A stretch of DNA of 64,000 bases from Methylophilus sp. 42 (GTDB taxonomy: Bacteria; Pseudomonadota; Gammaproteobacteria; Burkholderiales; Methylophilaceae): positions 1,116,001 through 1,180,000 of the forward strand of contig NZ_KB913031.1 in NCBI RefSeq assembly GCF_000384155.1, read 5' to 3'. The position numbers and the translations under genes were made by a program. This document shows, in pieces, positions 35,082-44,884 of this stretch; positions within the stretch are counted from its first letter, which is position 1, and each line of letters opens with the position of its first letter. The notes beneath the pieces are model-generated. The model searched no databases and was not told the origin of the DNA. It was given only the letters and a program-made list of their open reading frames with translations.

Positions 35082-35394
35082 GTTGCGATTTTTTCTGGTT
35101 GCCACTCTGATAGGTTGCGCTAAATTCAACTTCGGCATGTGTGGCATCTGACTGGTGATGTGTTTTCACCTGTAACTTCATCCATTTAATGCCATTCAGG
35201 TCATCCAGGGTCAATGTTTCTGGCCTGGTGTCCGGATGCCAGGTCGCTAGAATATAGTCCGGCAGTTTCATCACATAAGCACTGTAGCGCGAACGCATTA
35301 AGCGCTCTGCATCCGGCGCTGCTTGCCCTTCATGTAAAGGCTGGCAACAAGCGCTATAAGGCTGGCCGCTATAGCATGGGCAAGGGTTTTTCAT
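35002..35394 (-). CDS. YchJ-like SEC-C motif protein (UPF0225)
   Basis: 130-residue protein with an N-terminal SEC-C zinc motif CPCYSGQPYSACC (C-x-C-x8-CC) and the NTF2-like YchJ domain (RLMRSRYSAYVMK, DYILATWHPDTRP, VEFSATY). The family is widespread in proteobacteria; the function is not established. Its C-terminal 27 codons overlap the convergent EF-hand-like gene. The next gene upstream (ASCH) reads the same way but is about 70 bases away. Confidence 0.9.
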   Translation of the reverse strand: MKNPCPCYSGQPYSACCQPLHEGQAAPDAERLMRSRYSAYVMKLPDYILATWHPDTRPETLTLDDLNGIKWMKLQVKTHHQSDATHAEVEFSATYQSGNQKKSQLTEHSRFVKENDRWLYVGENQKSPVD

Positions 35395-35465
35395 ATGACT
35401 CCAACTCTCAAAAACACGCTATTTATCACTAGGTTGTTACCTGAGTGATAAGCTCTGGTCACAGA

Positions 35466-35930
35466 TTAAAATAATTCGGACTGGGCCGCAGGCGGTGCTG
35501 CCAACAGCTTATCTATATCAAGCTCAAAAATACCCAGCTTTCCAGCGCAGGGCATCAACGGTAATGGCGTGGCCTGCTCAAATAAAAAACCATAATATTC
35601 TTGATGTACGCCGCCAAAATGCGCGCGCTGTTCGCGACTAATGCCAGCAGGTAACTCACCAGGCTTGCTGCACAAAACCAGTTTGGCTATGCCAACGACG
35701 CCGCCATATTCCAGTTTGTCTCGGTCAGGGATGGGAACGTCAGTGTGGCGTTTAATGTACTGATAATATTCCTCATACAGGCCTTTGCTGGCATGAATGA
35801 GGATGGGGCCGCGATATTGCGTGCCCCAGCTGCGGTCGTCCACCAGTAAATAGCCGTTGGCAATCAGCCATGCAAATGGTTGCTTGAGAGACAATGCCTT
35901 GAGCACGCCGGACGGCACTAAAGTGGACAT
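35466..35930 (-). CDS. ASCH-domain protein
   Basis: 154-residue protein. The start at 35930 (MSTLVPSGVLKALSLKQPF) is preferred because the longer frame runs into prfC. LKALSLKQPFAWLI near the N-terminus and DRSWGTQYRGPILIHASKG are the signature of ASCH domains, a PUA-like RNA-binding fold. Its role is unknown; the close position after prfC (31 bases) suggests co-transcription with a translation factor, which fits an RNA-related job but does not prove it. Confidence 0.85.
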   Translation of the reverse strand: MSTLVPSGVLKALSLKQPFAWLIANGYLLVDDRSWGTQYRGPILIHASKGLYEEYYQYIKRHTDVPIPDRDKLEYGGVVGIAKLVLCSKPGELPAGISREQRAHFGGVHQEYYGFLFEQATPLPLMPCAGKLGIFELDIDKLLAAPPAAQSELF

Positions 35931-35961
35931 GGTCTGACTACCTGATATTAATTGCCCGCGC

Positions 35962-37536
35962 TTAGGCGATTTCCCGTGTTTCCATAAACTGGATATCAGG
36001 ATAACGTTCTTGTGCCATTTGCAGGTTAACGCGGTTAGGGGCCAAGTAAACGTAATCATCGGCACTATCGAGGCCGACGTTAAAGCCGTATTTATCCGCA
36101 ATCGCTTTCAGGTCGGCATCAGAGCCTTTGAGCCAGCGTGCGGTGTAACAGTCGTAGGGCTCAAACACCATGTCGACGCCATACTCATGTTCCAGGCGGT
36201 GCGCGACTACGTCAAATTGCAACATACCCACGGCGCCCAAAATCAGGTCGTTCGACAATAAGGGGCGGAATAGCTGCGCCGCGCCTTCTTCGGATAACTG
36301 TTTGAGGCCGATTTGCAGCTGCTTCATTTTCATCGGGTTTTTAATGCGCGCGCGACGGAAAAACTCTGGCGCAAACGACGGGATGCCAATGAATTTGAGT
36401 GCTTCGTTTTCGGTAAACGTGTCGCCCAATTTAATCGTCCCGTGGTTGGGGATGCCGATAATGTCGCCGGAGTAGGCTTCATCCATAATGGTGCGGTCTT
36501 GCGCCATGAAAGTGATGGCGTTATTGACGTTGAGCATCTTGCCGGAGGCGACCTGCTTGATCTTCATGCCGCGCTCAAAACGGCCGGAGCATACGCGCAA
36601 AAACGCAATGCGGTCACGGTGTTTGGGGTCCATATTGGCCTGGATTTTAAATACAAAGCCAGCGAATTTTTCTTCGTTAGCCGTCACAGCACGGGTGGCT
36701 GTTTTGCGGGCTTGTGGCGGAGGTGATAAGTCGACTACCGCATCCAGCAGCGATTGCACGCCGAAGTTATTCACGGCTGAGCCAAAAAATACCGGCGTTT
36801 GTTTACCGCTTAAATAACGTTCTTTATTAAATTCGTTAGAAGCGCCACGTACCAGCTCAATATCTACGCGCAGCTCTTGCGCCTGGTAGCCAATCAATTC
36901 ATCCAGTCTTGGATTATCCAGACCTTGAATGGTCTCTGAAGTGCCTTTTTCAGCGCGCGGATCAAAGAATAAAATGGAGTCATTGACCAGGCTATACACG
37001 CCACGGAAGGTTTTACCCATACCGATTGGCCAGGTCATCGGCGCGCATTCCATCCCCAATGTCGTTTCGATTTCATCCAGCAACTCAATAGGCGCGCGGC
37101 TTTCGCGGTCCAGCTTGTTGATGAAAGTAATAATTGGCGTGTCGCGCATGCGGCAGACATTAAGCAATTTAATGGTTTGCGCTTCGACGCCGTTTACAGA
37201 GTCGATCACCATCACGGCCGAGTCCACGGCGGTCAGGGTGCGATAGGTATCTTCAGAAAAGTCATCATGGCCGGGCGTGTCGAGCAAGTTGACCATATGT
37301 TCACGGTATGGGAACTGCATCACGGAGGAGGTGACAGAAATGCCGCGTTGCTTTTCCAGTTCCATCCAGTCTGAGGTGGCATGACGCGCCGCTTTACGGC
37401 CACGCACTTCACCGGCCACCTGGATCGCACCACCAAACCACAGCAATTTCTCGGTGAGCGTGGTTTTACCCGCATCCGGGTGCGAAATGATGGCGAAGGT
37501 ACGGCGGCGTTCAACTTCTTGCTGCAAACTGGACAT
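35962..37536 (-). CDS. prfC: Peptide chain release factor 3
   Basis: 524-residue translational GTPase that recycles RF1/RF2. G1 is [10 protein letters not shown]3 is DTPGHDDF, G4 is NKLD, and RF3-type segments [19 protein letters not shown] and [13 protein letters not shown] are clear. The start [14 protein letters not shown] aligns with E. coli RF3. No Shine-Dalgarno sequence precedes the ATG: a terminator-like hairpin with a U-run ends one base before it. Initiation may be leaderless or otherwise unusual. Confidence 0.95.
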   Translation of the reverse strand: MSSLQQEVERRRTFAIISHPDAGKTTLTEKLLWFGGAIQVAGEVRGRKAARHATSDWMELEKQRGISVTSSVMQFPYREHMVNLLDTPGHDDFSEDTYRTLTAVDSAVMVIDSVNGVEAQTIKLLNVCRMRDTPIITFINKLDRESRAPIELLDEIETTLGMECAPMTWPIGMGKTFRGVYSLVNDSILFFDPRAEKGTSETIQGLDNPRLDELIGYQAQELRVDIELVRGASNEFNKERYLSGKQTPVFFGSAVNNFGVQSLLDAVVDLSPPPQARKTATRAVTANEEKFAGFVFKIQANMDPKHRDRIAFLRVCSGRFERGMKIKQVASGKMLNVNNAITFMAQDRTIMDEAYSGDIIGIPNHGTIKLGDTFTENEALKFIGIPSFAPEFFRRARIKNPMKMKQLQIGLKQLSEEGAAQLFRPLLSNDLILGAVGMLQFDVVAHRLEHEYGVDMVFEPYDCYTARWLKGSDADLKAIADKYGFNVGLDSADDYVYLAPNRVNLQMAQERYPDIQFMETREIA

Positions 37537-37570
37537 GAAAAAATAGCGCTTTGGGAAAAAGCGCTATTTT
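37537..37570 (-). terminator. Terminator-like hairpin touching the prfC start codon
   Basis: On the minus strand AAAATAGCGCTTT and AAAGCGCTATTTT form a perfect 13-base-pair hairpin (loop of about five) whose 3' arm ends in a T-run; a single C then separates it from the prfC ATG. It would end transcripts from acs, and it occupies the place of the prfC ribosome-binding site. Confidence 0.85.
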
Positions 37571-37612
37571 AACCCAGATTTTACATTGGGCCGCATCATG
37601 CACCAGGCCGGA

Positions 37613-37675
37613 TTATTTTCGCATCAGGAAAATGGCTACTGCCGCGAACACAATCAGGATAATCAGGCCTTCCAC
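37613..37675 (-). CDS. Possible 20-residue hydrophobic peptide
   Basis: A GTG-started frame between acs and the terminator encodes VEGLIILIVFAAVAIFLMRK, a single membrane-helix-like peptide with a basic end. There is no strong ribosome site, and the frame is open upstream back to the acs end. It could be a coupled mini-protein or chance. Confidence 0.25.
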   Translation of the reverse strand: MEGLIILIVFAAVAIFLMRK

Positions 37676-37688
37676 ATCTAGTCCAGTC

Positions 37689-39665
37689 TTAGTTGATTGG
37701 CTGCTTCAATTGTTCCAGAATGGCGGGATTGTCCAAGGTGGAAATGTCCGAAGTGATTTCTTCACCCTTGGCCAGGCTACGTAGCAAGCGGCGCATGATT
37801 TTGCCTGAGCGGGTTTTGGGCAGATTGTCGCCAAAGCGGATTTCGTCGGGTTTGGCAATCGGGCCAATTTCCTTACCTACCCATTCGCGCAGTTCAGCAA
37901 CGATTTTTTTCGCTTCTTCACCTTCCGGGCGCTTGCCTTTGAGCACGACATAGGCCACCACAGACTCACCTTTGATCGGGTGCGGTTTACCCACCACTGC
38001 AGATTCAGCCACTAAATGATTGGCAACCAGGGCTGATTCAATTTCCATGGTGCCTAATCGATGACCAGACACGTTCAACACATCATCAATACGGCCCATG
38101 ATGGTGAAGTTGCCGGTGTTGACATCACGTACCGCACCGTCGCCCGCCAGGTAAAGATTACCACCCAGCTCAGCCGGGAAGTAGCTGGTTTTATAACGCT
38201 CAGGGTCGTTATAAATGGTGCGTATCATGGACGGCCAGGGTTTCTTAATTACCAACAGGCCGCCGCTGCCCCAGGGAAGGTCTTTGCCCGTTTCATCCAC
38301 GACATCAATATCAATGCCGGGGAAGGGCAGGGTACAGGAACCTGGTACCAGTGGTGTGGCGCCAGGTAATGGTGTGATCACATGACCGCCGGTTTCGGTT
38401 TGCCAGAAAGTGTCGACAATCGGGCAACGGTTGCCGCCGACCTGTTCGTAGTACCACATCCAGGCTTCCGGGTTGATCGGTTCACCCACGGTGCCCAGCA
38501 GGCGCAGGCTGGATAAGTCGAAATGGTTGGGGTGGGTAGTGAAGTCAGTTTCACCGGCTTTAATCAATGAACGGATCGCTGTCGGCGCGGTGTAAAACAC
38601 GCTGACTTTGTGGCGCTGGATCATTTCCCAGAAACGGCCAGCGTTAGGGAAAGTAGGGATACCTTCAAACACGATTTGTGTTGCGCCCATGGCCAGTGGG
38701 CCGTAGGTCACATAGCTGTGGCCGGTAATCCAGCCCACATCGGCCGTACACCAGTAAATATCATCCGGCTTGATATCGAACGTCCAACGCATGGTGTTCA
38801 TGGCATGCAGCAAATAACCTGCTGAACTATGTTGTACGCCTTTGGGTTTGCCGGTAGAGCCTGAGGTATAGAGCAGGAATAATGGATGTTCGGCATCGAC
38901 CATTACGGGTTCACAGGTATCGGCCTTGTCGGCAATCAGGTCATGCCACCAGGTACATTTATTATCCCAGGCCACGTCCTGGCCGGTTTTCTTGAATACC
39001 ACCATGTGGCGAATGCTGTCACAGCCACCCATGGCAATGCCTTCATCTACCGCTTGTTTCAGTGGCAAGGTTTTGCCGCCACGGTATTGGCCGTCAGAGG
39101 TGATGACGGCGACTGCGCCGGCGTCGATAATACGCTCGTTCAGGCTCTTGGCCGAGAAGCCGCCAAACACGACGGAGTGGATAAGCCCTAAGCGTGCACA
39201 GGCCTGCATGGCTACGATGGCTTCAATGCCCATCGGCAGGTAAATGATCACGCGGTCGCCTTTAACCAGGCTTAATGATTTCAGGCCATTGGCGAACTGG
39301 CAAACCTGGTGATACAACTCTTTATAAGTGATATTTTTAACGTCGCCGTTATCTGCTTCAAAAATAATGGCGGTTTTATTCGGGATGGTTTGCAGGTGCT
39401 TGTCCAGGCAGTTGGCGGAGACGTTCAGCTCGCCATCTTCAAACCATTTATAAAATGGCGCATTGTCCTGGTTCAGCGTTTTGTTGAATGGCTTGTGCCA
39501 AATCAATAACTCGCGTGCCAGTTTGGCCCAAAATCCTTCGTAATCCTGCAATGCTTCTGCATGCAGGCGCTGGTATTCCTCCATGCTGCCCACCGCTGCC
39601 TGGCTGGCAAACGCCTTGCCTGGCGCAAATACGCGGTGTTCATGAAGTACTGATTCGATAGACAT
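37689..39665 (-). CDS. acs: Acetyl-coenzyme A synthetase
   Basis: 658-residue AMP-forming ligase: acetate + ATP + CoA to acetyl-CoA. The start at 39665 has GGGGGT upstream; an in-frame TTG 12 bases earlier is less likely. The ATP-binding loop is [16 protein letters not shown], the hinge region is [20 protein letters not shown], and the acetylatable catalytic Lys lies in [14 protein letters not shown] near the C-terminus. The length is normal. It is divergent from glnE. Confidence 0.96.
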   Translation of the reverse strand: MSIESVLHEHRVFAPGKAFASQAAVGSMEEYQRLHAEALQDYEGFWAKLARELLIWHKPFNKTLNQDNAPFYKWFEDGELNVSANCLDKHLQTIPNKTAIIFEADNGDVKNITYKELYHQVCQFANGLKSLSLVKGDRVIIYLPMGIEAIVAMQACARLGLIHSVVFGGFSAKSLNERIIDAGAVAVITSDGQYRGGKTLPLKQAVDEGIAMGGCDSIRHMVVFKKTGQDVAWDNKCTWWHDLIADKADTCEPVMVDAEHPLFLLYTSGSTGKPKGVQHSSAGYLLHAMNTMRWTFDIKPDDIYWCTADVGWITGHSYVTYGPLAMGATQIVFEGIPTFPNAGRFWEMIQRHKVSVFYTAPTAIRSLIKAGETDFTTHPNHFDLSSLRLLGTVGEPINPEAWMWYYEQVGGNRCPIVDTFWQTETGGHVITPLPGATPLVPGSCTLPFPGIDIDVVDETGKDLPWGSGGLLVIKKPWPSMIRTIYNDPERYKTSYFPAELGGNLYLAGDGAVRDVNTGNFTIMGRIDDVLNVSGHRLGTMEIESALVANHLVAESAVVGKPHPIKGESVVAYVVLKGKRPEGEEAKKIVAELREWVGKEIGPIAKPDEIRFGDNLPKTRSGKIMRRLLRSLAKGEEITSDISTLDNPAILEQLKQPIN

Positions 39666-39783
39666 AGCGACCCCCAAAAATCAATGTCAAAAAATGAAAG
39701 TGTGAGCGAACCTCAGGTATTATTATTCTGGTTCTGATTGACAAACTCTCCGAGCACACAACTCATTACAAGAGCAAAAACTC

Positions 39784-42507
39784 ATGCAACAGCTTGCCCA
39801 AATTCTAACAGAAAAGCAGGTCGCGTCTACAGAGGCCGCCTATTTGCTACATGCAGCAGCCTGCAGCCCATTTTTTGCCAGATTCGTTACGAAACATACA
39901 GATTTTATAACTGATTTGTTAGATAACTTATATAAGACATATAAGACTGAAGATGTTAACACTTTGTTTTTATATGAAAAAGATATTGAAGAATCTGTTT
40001 TTTTGCAACAAATCAGGCTGAACCGGCAGCGTTTAATGGCGCATATGATCGTGCGTGACCTGAATGGCCTGGCAGACTTTGCCGAAGTGGCAGAAATCAC
40101 CAGTGCCCTGGCTGAATCAGCCATTACTGCCGCGGTGGATTTTTATCACGCCCGTTTGGCAGAAACCTATGGCAACCCGCGCGATGCCCAGGGGCAGGCA
40201 CAACGCATGATTGTGGTCGGCATGGGCAAGCTGGGTGGTCGCGAACTGAATGTGTCGTCTGACATTGACCTGATTTTTGCCTACGAGCAGGAAGGTGATA
40301 CGGATGGGGCAAAGTCGATCAGCAACCAGGACTTTTTTACCAGATTAGGTAAAAAGGTCATTGCTGCGCTGGATGATGTCACGGCAGATGGTTTTGTGTT
40401 TCGCGTCGATATGCGTTTGCGGCCATTTGGCTCAGAGGGCGCACTGGTGTGCAACCTGGATGCGCTGGAAGATTATTACCAGAATTATGGCCGCGAGTGG
40501 GAGCGCTATGCCTGGATTAAAGGCCGCGCCGTGTGTGGGCCTGAGGCAGCGCTGACTAAGGTGATGAAGCCTTTCGTGTTCCGCAAATACCTGGATTTTA
40601 ACGCCTATGCCTCCATGCGTGACCTGAAAGTGCAGATTCAGCGCGATGTGGTGCAACGCCGCTTGTCTGACAATATCAAGCTGGGGCGTGGCGGTATTCG
40701 CGAAGTCGAGTTTATTGCGCAGGTGTTCCAGCTGATCCGCGGCGGGCAACTACCTGATTTGCAAATCAAGCCGACATTGGCGGTGCTGGATTGCCTGGCA
40801 ACGCGTGGCATGCTGCCTGCTGACGACGTCTCTGCGTTAAAGGAAAGTTATATTTATCTGCGCAACCTGGAACATCGGCTCATGTATATCGATGACCAGC
40901 AAACACAGGACTTACCAGATTCGGAGACTTACCGCGGCTATTTATTACACATGCTCAAGCAGCCGGATTGGGCCAGTTTTATCGCTGAGCTGAATATTCA
41001 CCGCGACCGCGTACAACGTTTTTTCGACGATACATTTAAAGACGAGCAAAGCAATGACTTGCAGCAGGAAACCGCACTGTGGCAAGGCACCGTGAGCGGC
41101 AGCGAAGCCGGACAATGGCTGGCGCAGCACGGCTACACACGTGCCAGTGATATTGTGCATTTACTGCACCAAACGCGTAACAGCCAGCGTATCCAGCAAC
41201 TGCCGGAGCAGAGCCGCCGCCGCCTGGATCAACTCATGCCTTTGTTGTTACGCGAAGCGAGCCAACAGCAAAGCACCACGCCAGATACCGCCTTGATACG
41301 GACACTGGATTTACTGGAGAGCATCTGCCGCCGCGCCAGTTATCTGGCCTTGCTGGCTGAGTTTCCGGATGCGTTGGCTTTGATTGTTAAACTCTGCGCC
41401 GCCAGCCCGTGGATTGCGCAGTATGTCTCCGCCCACCCGATTTTGCTGGACGAATTGCTCAATAAGCAAACACTGTTTAAGCGGCTGGATGCAGCACAGT
41501 TGAAAATTGAGCTGACGCGCCATATGCAGCAACTGGCAGGTGATGTGGAAGCGCAAATGGATGCCGTGCGGCATTTTAAGCATGCCAATGTGCTTAAAAT
41601 TGCCGCCCAGGATTTGATGACCGCCTTGCCGCTGGAGGCGATTTCAGACGATTTGAGCGCGCTGGCCGATGTGATTCTGCAGGTCAGTGTGCAAACGGTT
41701 TGGCAAAATTTGCCGTTTAAGCATCTTGAGATACCGAAGTTTGCCGTGATTGGCTACGGCAAGCTGGGCGGCAAAGAGCTGGGTTATTTGTCTGACCTGG
41801 ATATTATTTTCCTGTTTGAAGATGAGGCCGACAGGGCGCAGGAAATTTATGCGCGTTTTGCACAGCGACTGAATACCTGGTTTAACACCTTGACCAATGC
41901 CGGCCTGTTATATGAAACCGATTTGCAGTTACGGCCAGATGGCAATAGCGGCTTGCTGGTGAGTACGGTGCAGGCCTTTGCTGAATACCAGCAACATAAA
42001 GCCTGGGTGTGGGAGCATCAGGCCATTACCCGCGCACGTTTTGTGGCAGGTGAAACGGCGATTGGTGAAACATTTGAGCAGGTTCGTCGTCAGATTATGT
42101 GTCAGCCGCGCGATACTGCTGCACTCAAACAAGAGATTGCCCAAATGCGCGAAAAAATGCGCGAGGCGTATAAACCCAAAGCCGATCGCTTTGACGTCAA
42201 GCAAGGGGTGGGCGGTATTATTGATGTTGAGTTTGTGGTGCAATATCTGGTGCTGGCACAGGCAGTGCATTATCCTGAGCTGACTGACAATATTGGCAAT
42301 ATTGCCTTGTTGCAGCGTTGTGCCAAGCTGGGTTTGATTGAATCAAGCGCGCTGGCTGAAAAAGTCGCTGATGCTTACCGTGAATATCGCACCTTGATAC
42401 ACCATGCCAAATTGCAAGGCCTGGATGCGCTGGTGGCCGATGACCAGTTGCAGTCCGAGCGGGCGGCTGTGGTGCAATTGTGGCAGGCGCTGTTCGCTGA
42501 TGATTGA
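39784..42507 (+). CDS. glnE: Bifunctional glutamine synthetase adenylyltransferase/deadenylase
   Basis: 907-residue enzyme that adenylylates and deadenylylates glutamine synthetase in response to PII. Two nucleotidyltransferase domains are evident: GMGKLGGRELNVSSDIDLIF (N-terminal, adenylyl-removing) and GYGKLGGKELGYLSDLDIIF (C-terminal, adenylyl-transferring), each with its Asp-x-Asp. It is slightly shorter than the E. coli protein (946). A part of the N-terminal coding region (about 39890-40015) is clearly more AT-rich than the rest. A TTGACA element at 39738-39743 is a possible -35. Confidence 0.95.
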   Translation: MQQLAQILTEKQVASTEAAYLLHAAACSPFFARFVTKHTDFITDLLDNLYKTYKTEDVNTLFLYEKDIEESVFLQQIRLNRQRLMAHMIVRDLNGLADFAEVAEITSALAESAITAAVDFYHARLAETYGNPRDAQGQAQRMIVVGMGKLGGRELNVSSDIDLIFAYEQEGDTDGAKSISNQDFFTRLGKKVIAALDDVTADGFVFRVDMRLRPFGSEGALVCNLDALEDYYQNYGREWERYAWIKGRAVCGPEAALTKVMKPFVFRKYLDFNAYASMRDLKVQIQRDVVQRRLSDNIKLGRGGIREVEFIAQVFQLIRGGQLPDLQIKPTLAVLDCLATRGMLPADDVSALKESYIYLRNLEHRLMYIDDQQTQDLPDSETYRGYLLHMLKQPDWASFIAELNIHRDRVQRFFDDTFKDEQSNDLQQETALWQGTVSGSEAGQWLAQHGYTRASDIVHLLHQTRNSQRIQQLPEQSRRRLDQLMPLLLREASQQQSTTPDTALIRTLDLLESICRRASYLALLAEFPDALALIVKLCAASPWIAQYVSAHPILLDELLNKQTLFKRLDAAQLKIELTRHMQQLAGDVEAQMDAVRHFKHANVLKIAAQDLMTALPLEAISDDLSALADVILQVSVQTVWQNLPFKHLEIPKFAVIGYGKLGGKELGYLSDLDIIFLFEDEADRAQEIYARFAQRLNTWFNTLTNAGLLYETDLQLRPDGNSGLLVSTVQAFAEYQQHKAWVWEHQAITRARFVAGETAIGETFEQVRRQIMCQPRDTAALKQEIAQMREKMREAYKPKADRFDVKQGVGGIIDVEFVVQYLVLAQAVHYPELTDNIGNIALLQRCAKLGLIESSALAEKVADAYREYRTLIHHAKLQGLDALVADDQLQSERAAVVQLWQALFADD

Positions 42508-42527
42508 GCGTGGCGTCGGCTGATACG

Positions 42528-44486
42528 CTAACTGTCCGCCACATCCTCTTGTGGCGTTGCATTTCCGCTATAAGTAATCACCAGGTTACGGCCGGACTGC
42601 TTGGCTTCATAAAGCGCCAGATCGGCATGTTTATACAGCAATTCGTAGGCATAAATCGTCTCTGCTGCGCACGAAATACCAATGCTGATTGTGGTGTGGA
42701 AGCTTTGCGTACGTTGTGTGGTATAAAATGACAATTCGGCAATCCTGACACGTATGCGCTCGGCAATCACGCGCGCTTCTTCCAGGCTGGTGTTGGGTAA
42801 TACCACGGCGAATTCTTCGCCGCCCAATCTGCCCAGCAGGTCTTTTTCACGGATGGTATTTTCTATGGTGCGCGCGCAAGCGACCAGCACCTGATCGCCT
42901 TGTGGGTGGCCGTAAGTATCATTGATGATTTTGAAGAAATCGATATCCAGCATCAGGAAACACAGCGGCTCGCCAGCATGATCTGCCTGCTGCACCATCG
43001 CTTTGGCCCGATTGTAAAAGGAGTGCCGGTTGGGGATTTGCGTCAGGCTATCGATGGTGGCTTCTTTTTCGGCTTTGTCTTTTGCCCGTTGCAACTCACG
43101 CGTCCTCACCTTGACCTGATCCTCCAAGGAGTGGGTCAGGCGCTGCATGTCGCTGCGGAAGTGCTGCAAACTGCCAGACATGCTTTTAAACAGTTTGGCC
43201 AGTTTGCCAATTTCATTATCCAGATGGTCAGGCAGTGGCAGCACATTGCCGGTGATTTTTTCATAACGTTGTCCTTCAATGGCGCTAGACGCGTCCATAA
43301 ATGTTTCCAGCGGGCCAACCACTTTTTTCATCATCACCAGATACAGCATGATGAGTTCAATTACCAGCGCAAACAGGCTGACAATCAGGATGAATTTGGC
43401 TGCCTTGAGAGAGGGGGAGGAGAGCAGAGATTTTGGATACACGGTGACAAACCACCAGCCGGGGCCATCAATTTTTGATACGGCGAGAAATTCGTCATCC
43501 GACTCGACAATAAAGTAATCCTTTTGCTTGTTCTTGATATTGGATTGCAGCGTTTGAAAGTAGTGATGCAGTTGTGTGTCTTTCAGCTGTGAAATCATCA
43601 GCATGCCGCGCGTACGGTTCATTTCCTTGATTTTGGCCGGATGCGCAATCAGTCGGCCGTCTTCCCTGAAAATAAAATTATAAGTGCCTGATAAATGGTC
43701 ATTAAACACGCGTTCAAACAAGGCATTCAGCAAAATGTCATGGCCGATATTCAGTGTGTTGGTTGGTGTGATATCAATTGGCGTTTCCAGTGACACCATC
43801 CACTCCAGCGCGGTGGGGTCGTAGTAAAGGCCGGTCCACACGCTTTTGCGCTCGGGGTTGTTTTGCCGCGTGGTGATATAGACCCATTCCTCACTTAGCA
43901 CATTCAATTTACTGGTGGCGTTATCCGCCCATCTCACGCCTGGCCAATACACAATGTTGACGTTCTCCGGCATGGAGACATAGAGGTTAGCAAACTGCCG
44001 TGTCCAGGCCACGCCAAAGTGATCGACCATGGTGTAGGCAAGCAGCAGTTTCTTTCTGAAGGCATTGTTTTCAATCGGGGCGTTGGCGCCAATATAGGCG
44101 GTGACATCTTTGCTGATCAGGCCGGAATGGTTGAAATAACCGTCGTAGGCTTTTTTCTGTAAGCGTATGGTCTGGTCTGACCTTCTTTCAAACACGTGCC
44201 AAAAGAACGCGTCGTTATAGAAAAAGTCCTGCTGCCAGTGCGCCAGATAGCTGGCCCTGAAAATCTGGTGGTTTGACTCCGCCAGCTTGAAAATCCCGCT
44301 TTCGCGTTGCCCGCGCTCCTGAATGTAATGCTCCAGGCCGTCTATGGTCGAACTGACCAGGGTTTTATAAATGTGCCAGTAGGTGAGTGCGCTGACGACA
44401 ATAATGACGATGCTGACCCTGACGGCCATCTGCAACATCACATCCATGGTTAACGATTGTTTGTAGTTCGGGAAACGCATAATCAT
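42528..44486 (-). CDS. Membrane diguanylate cyclase with a sensor domain
   Basis: 652-residue membrane protein. An N-terminal helix (~20-40), a large periplasmic dCache-like sensor (~41-345), a second helix (~350-375), a HAMP-like and coiled-coil linker, and a C-terminal GGDEF domain. The active site is GGEEF (from residue ~555), with an inhibitory RxxD site (REKD) five residues before, so it should make c-di-GMP and be product-inhibited. The ligand of the sensor is unknown. It converges on glnE; the ATG at 44486 or 44480 is possible. Confidence 0.9.
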   Translation of the reverse strand: MIMRFPNYKQSLTMDVMLQMAVRVSIVIIVVSALTYWHIYKTLVSSTIDGLEHYIQERGQRESGIFKLAESNHQIFRASYLAHWQQDFFYNDAFFWHVFERRSDQTIRLQKKAYDGYFNHSGLISKDVTAYIGANAPIENNAFRKKLLLAYTMVDHFGVAWTRQFANLYVSMPENVNIVYWPGVRWADNATSKLNVLSEEWVYITTRQNNPERKSVWTGLYYDPTALEWMVSLETPIDITPTNTLNIGHDILLNALFERVFNDHLSGTYNFIFREDGRLIAHPAKIKEMNRTRGMLMISQLKDTQLHHYFQTLQSNIKNKQKDYFIVESDDEFLAVSKIDGPGWWFVTVYPKSLLSSPSLKAAKFILIVSLFALVIELIMLYLVMMKKVVGPLETFMDASSAIEGQRYEKITGNVLPLPDHLDNEIGKLAKLFKSMSGSLQHFRSDMQRLTHSLEDQVKVRTRELQRAKDKAEKEATIDSLTQIPNRHSFYNRAKAMVQQADHAGEPLCFLMLDIDFFKIINDTYGHPQGDQVLVACARTIENTIREKDLLGRLGGEEFAVVLPNTSLEEARVIAERIRVRIAELSFYTTQRTQSFHTTISIGISCAAETIYAYELLYKHADLALYEAKQSGRNLVITYSGNATPQEDVADS

Positions 44487-44553
44487 TCCGGGAAAGCTAT
44501 ATTTCTGGAGACAGTGGAAATCGTGCTGAATGTGAATTCAGGAGGAATAGCAG

Positions 44554-44688
44554 ATGGTTGTTGCAGACATACACGCTCAAATCTTATATTTATGTTGTTT
44601 TGTTTTATATCAATCCGCCTGTGGCAAGGATTGTTTCGCAGCCCTGAGAATCAACATACTCCTGCGTTCACGGAGACGCAATGACTAA
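44554..44688 (+). CDS. Possible 44-residue small protein
   Basis: Within the otherwise gene-free 44487-44884 gap, an AGGAGG sequence (44540-44545) stands eight bases before ATG, an unusually good ribosome site. The frame starts MVVADIHAQILYLCCFVLYQ and ends with a basic RSRRRND tail. It has four Cys but no recognised motif. It is divergent from the diguanylate cyclase gene. It may be a real small protein or chance. Confidence 0.3.
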   Translation: MVVADIHAQILYLCCFVLYQSACGKDCFAALRINILLRSRRRND

Positions 44689-44840
44689 ATAGGCCTAATG
44701 ACGTCGCGTGTTGCAGATTGCTGCAATTATGCTGATTTTGTTGAAAACGGGCAGAAGCGTGGATGGTTGACAGTGGCGGTCTGGAAATGAAAATACTTCA
44801 TTTGCGGTAGCGCTGAGTTTGCAATAAGCCGAGTTTGGCA

Positions 44841-44862
44841 GACCGGCCCTGGCAGGCCGGTT
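44841..44862. terminator. Hairpin after dhaK
   Basis: ACCGGCC and GGCCGGT pair around a six-base loop about 23 bases past the dhaK stop. There is no T-run, so it is a weak terminator candidate. The rest of the 44689-44840 stretch shows nothing I can name. Confidence 0.4.
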
Positions 44863-44884
44863 CGGAGAGAGAGGGTAGATGCTT

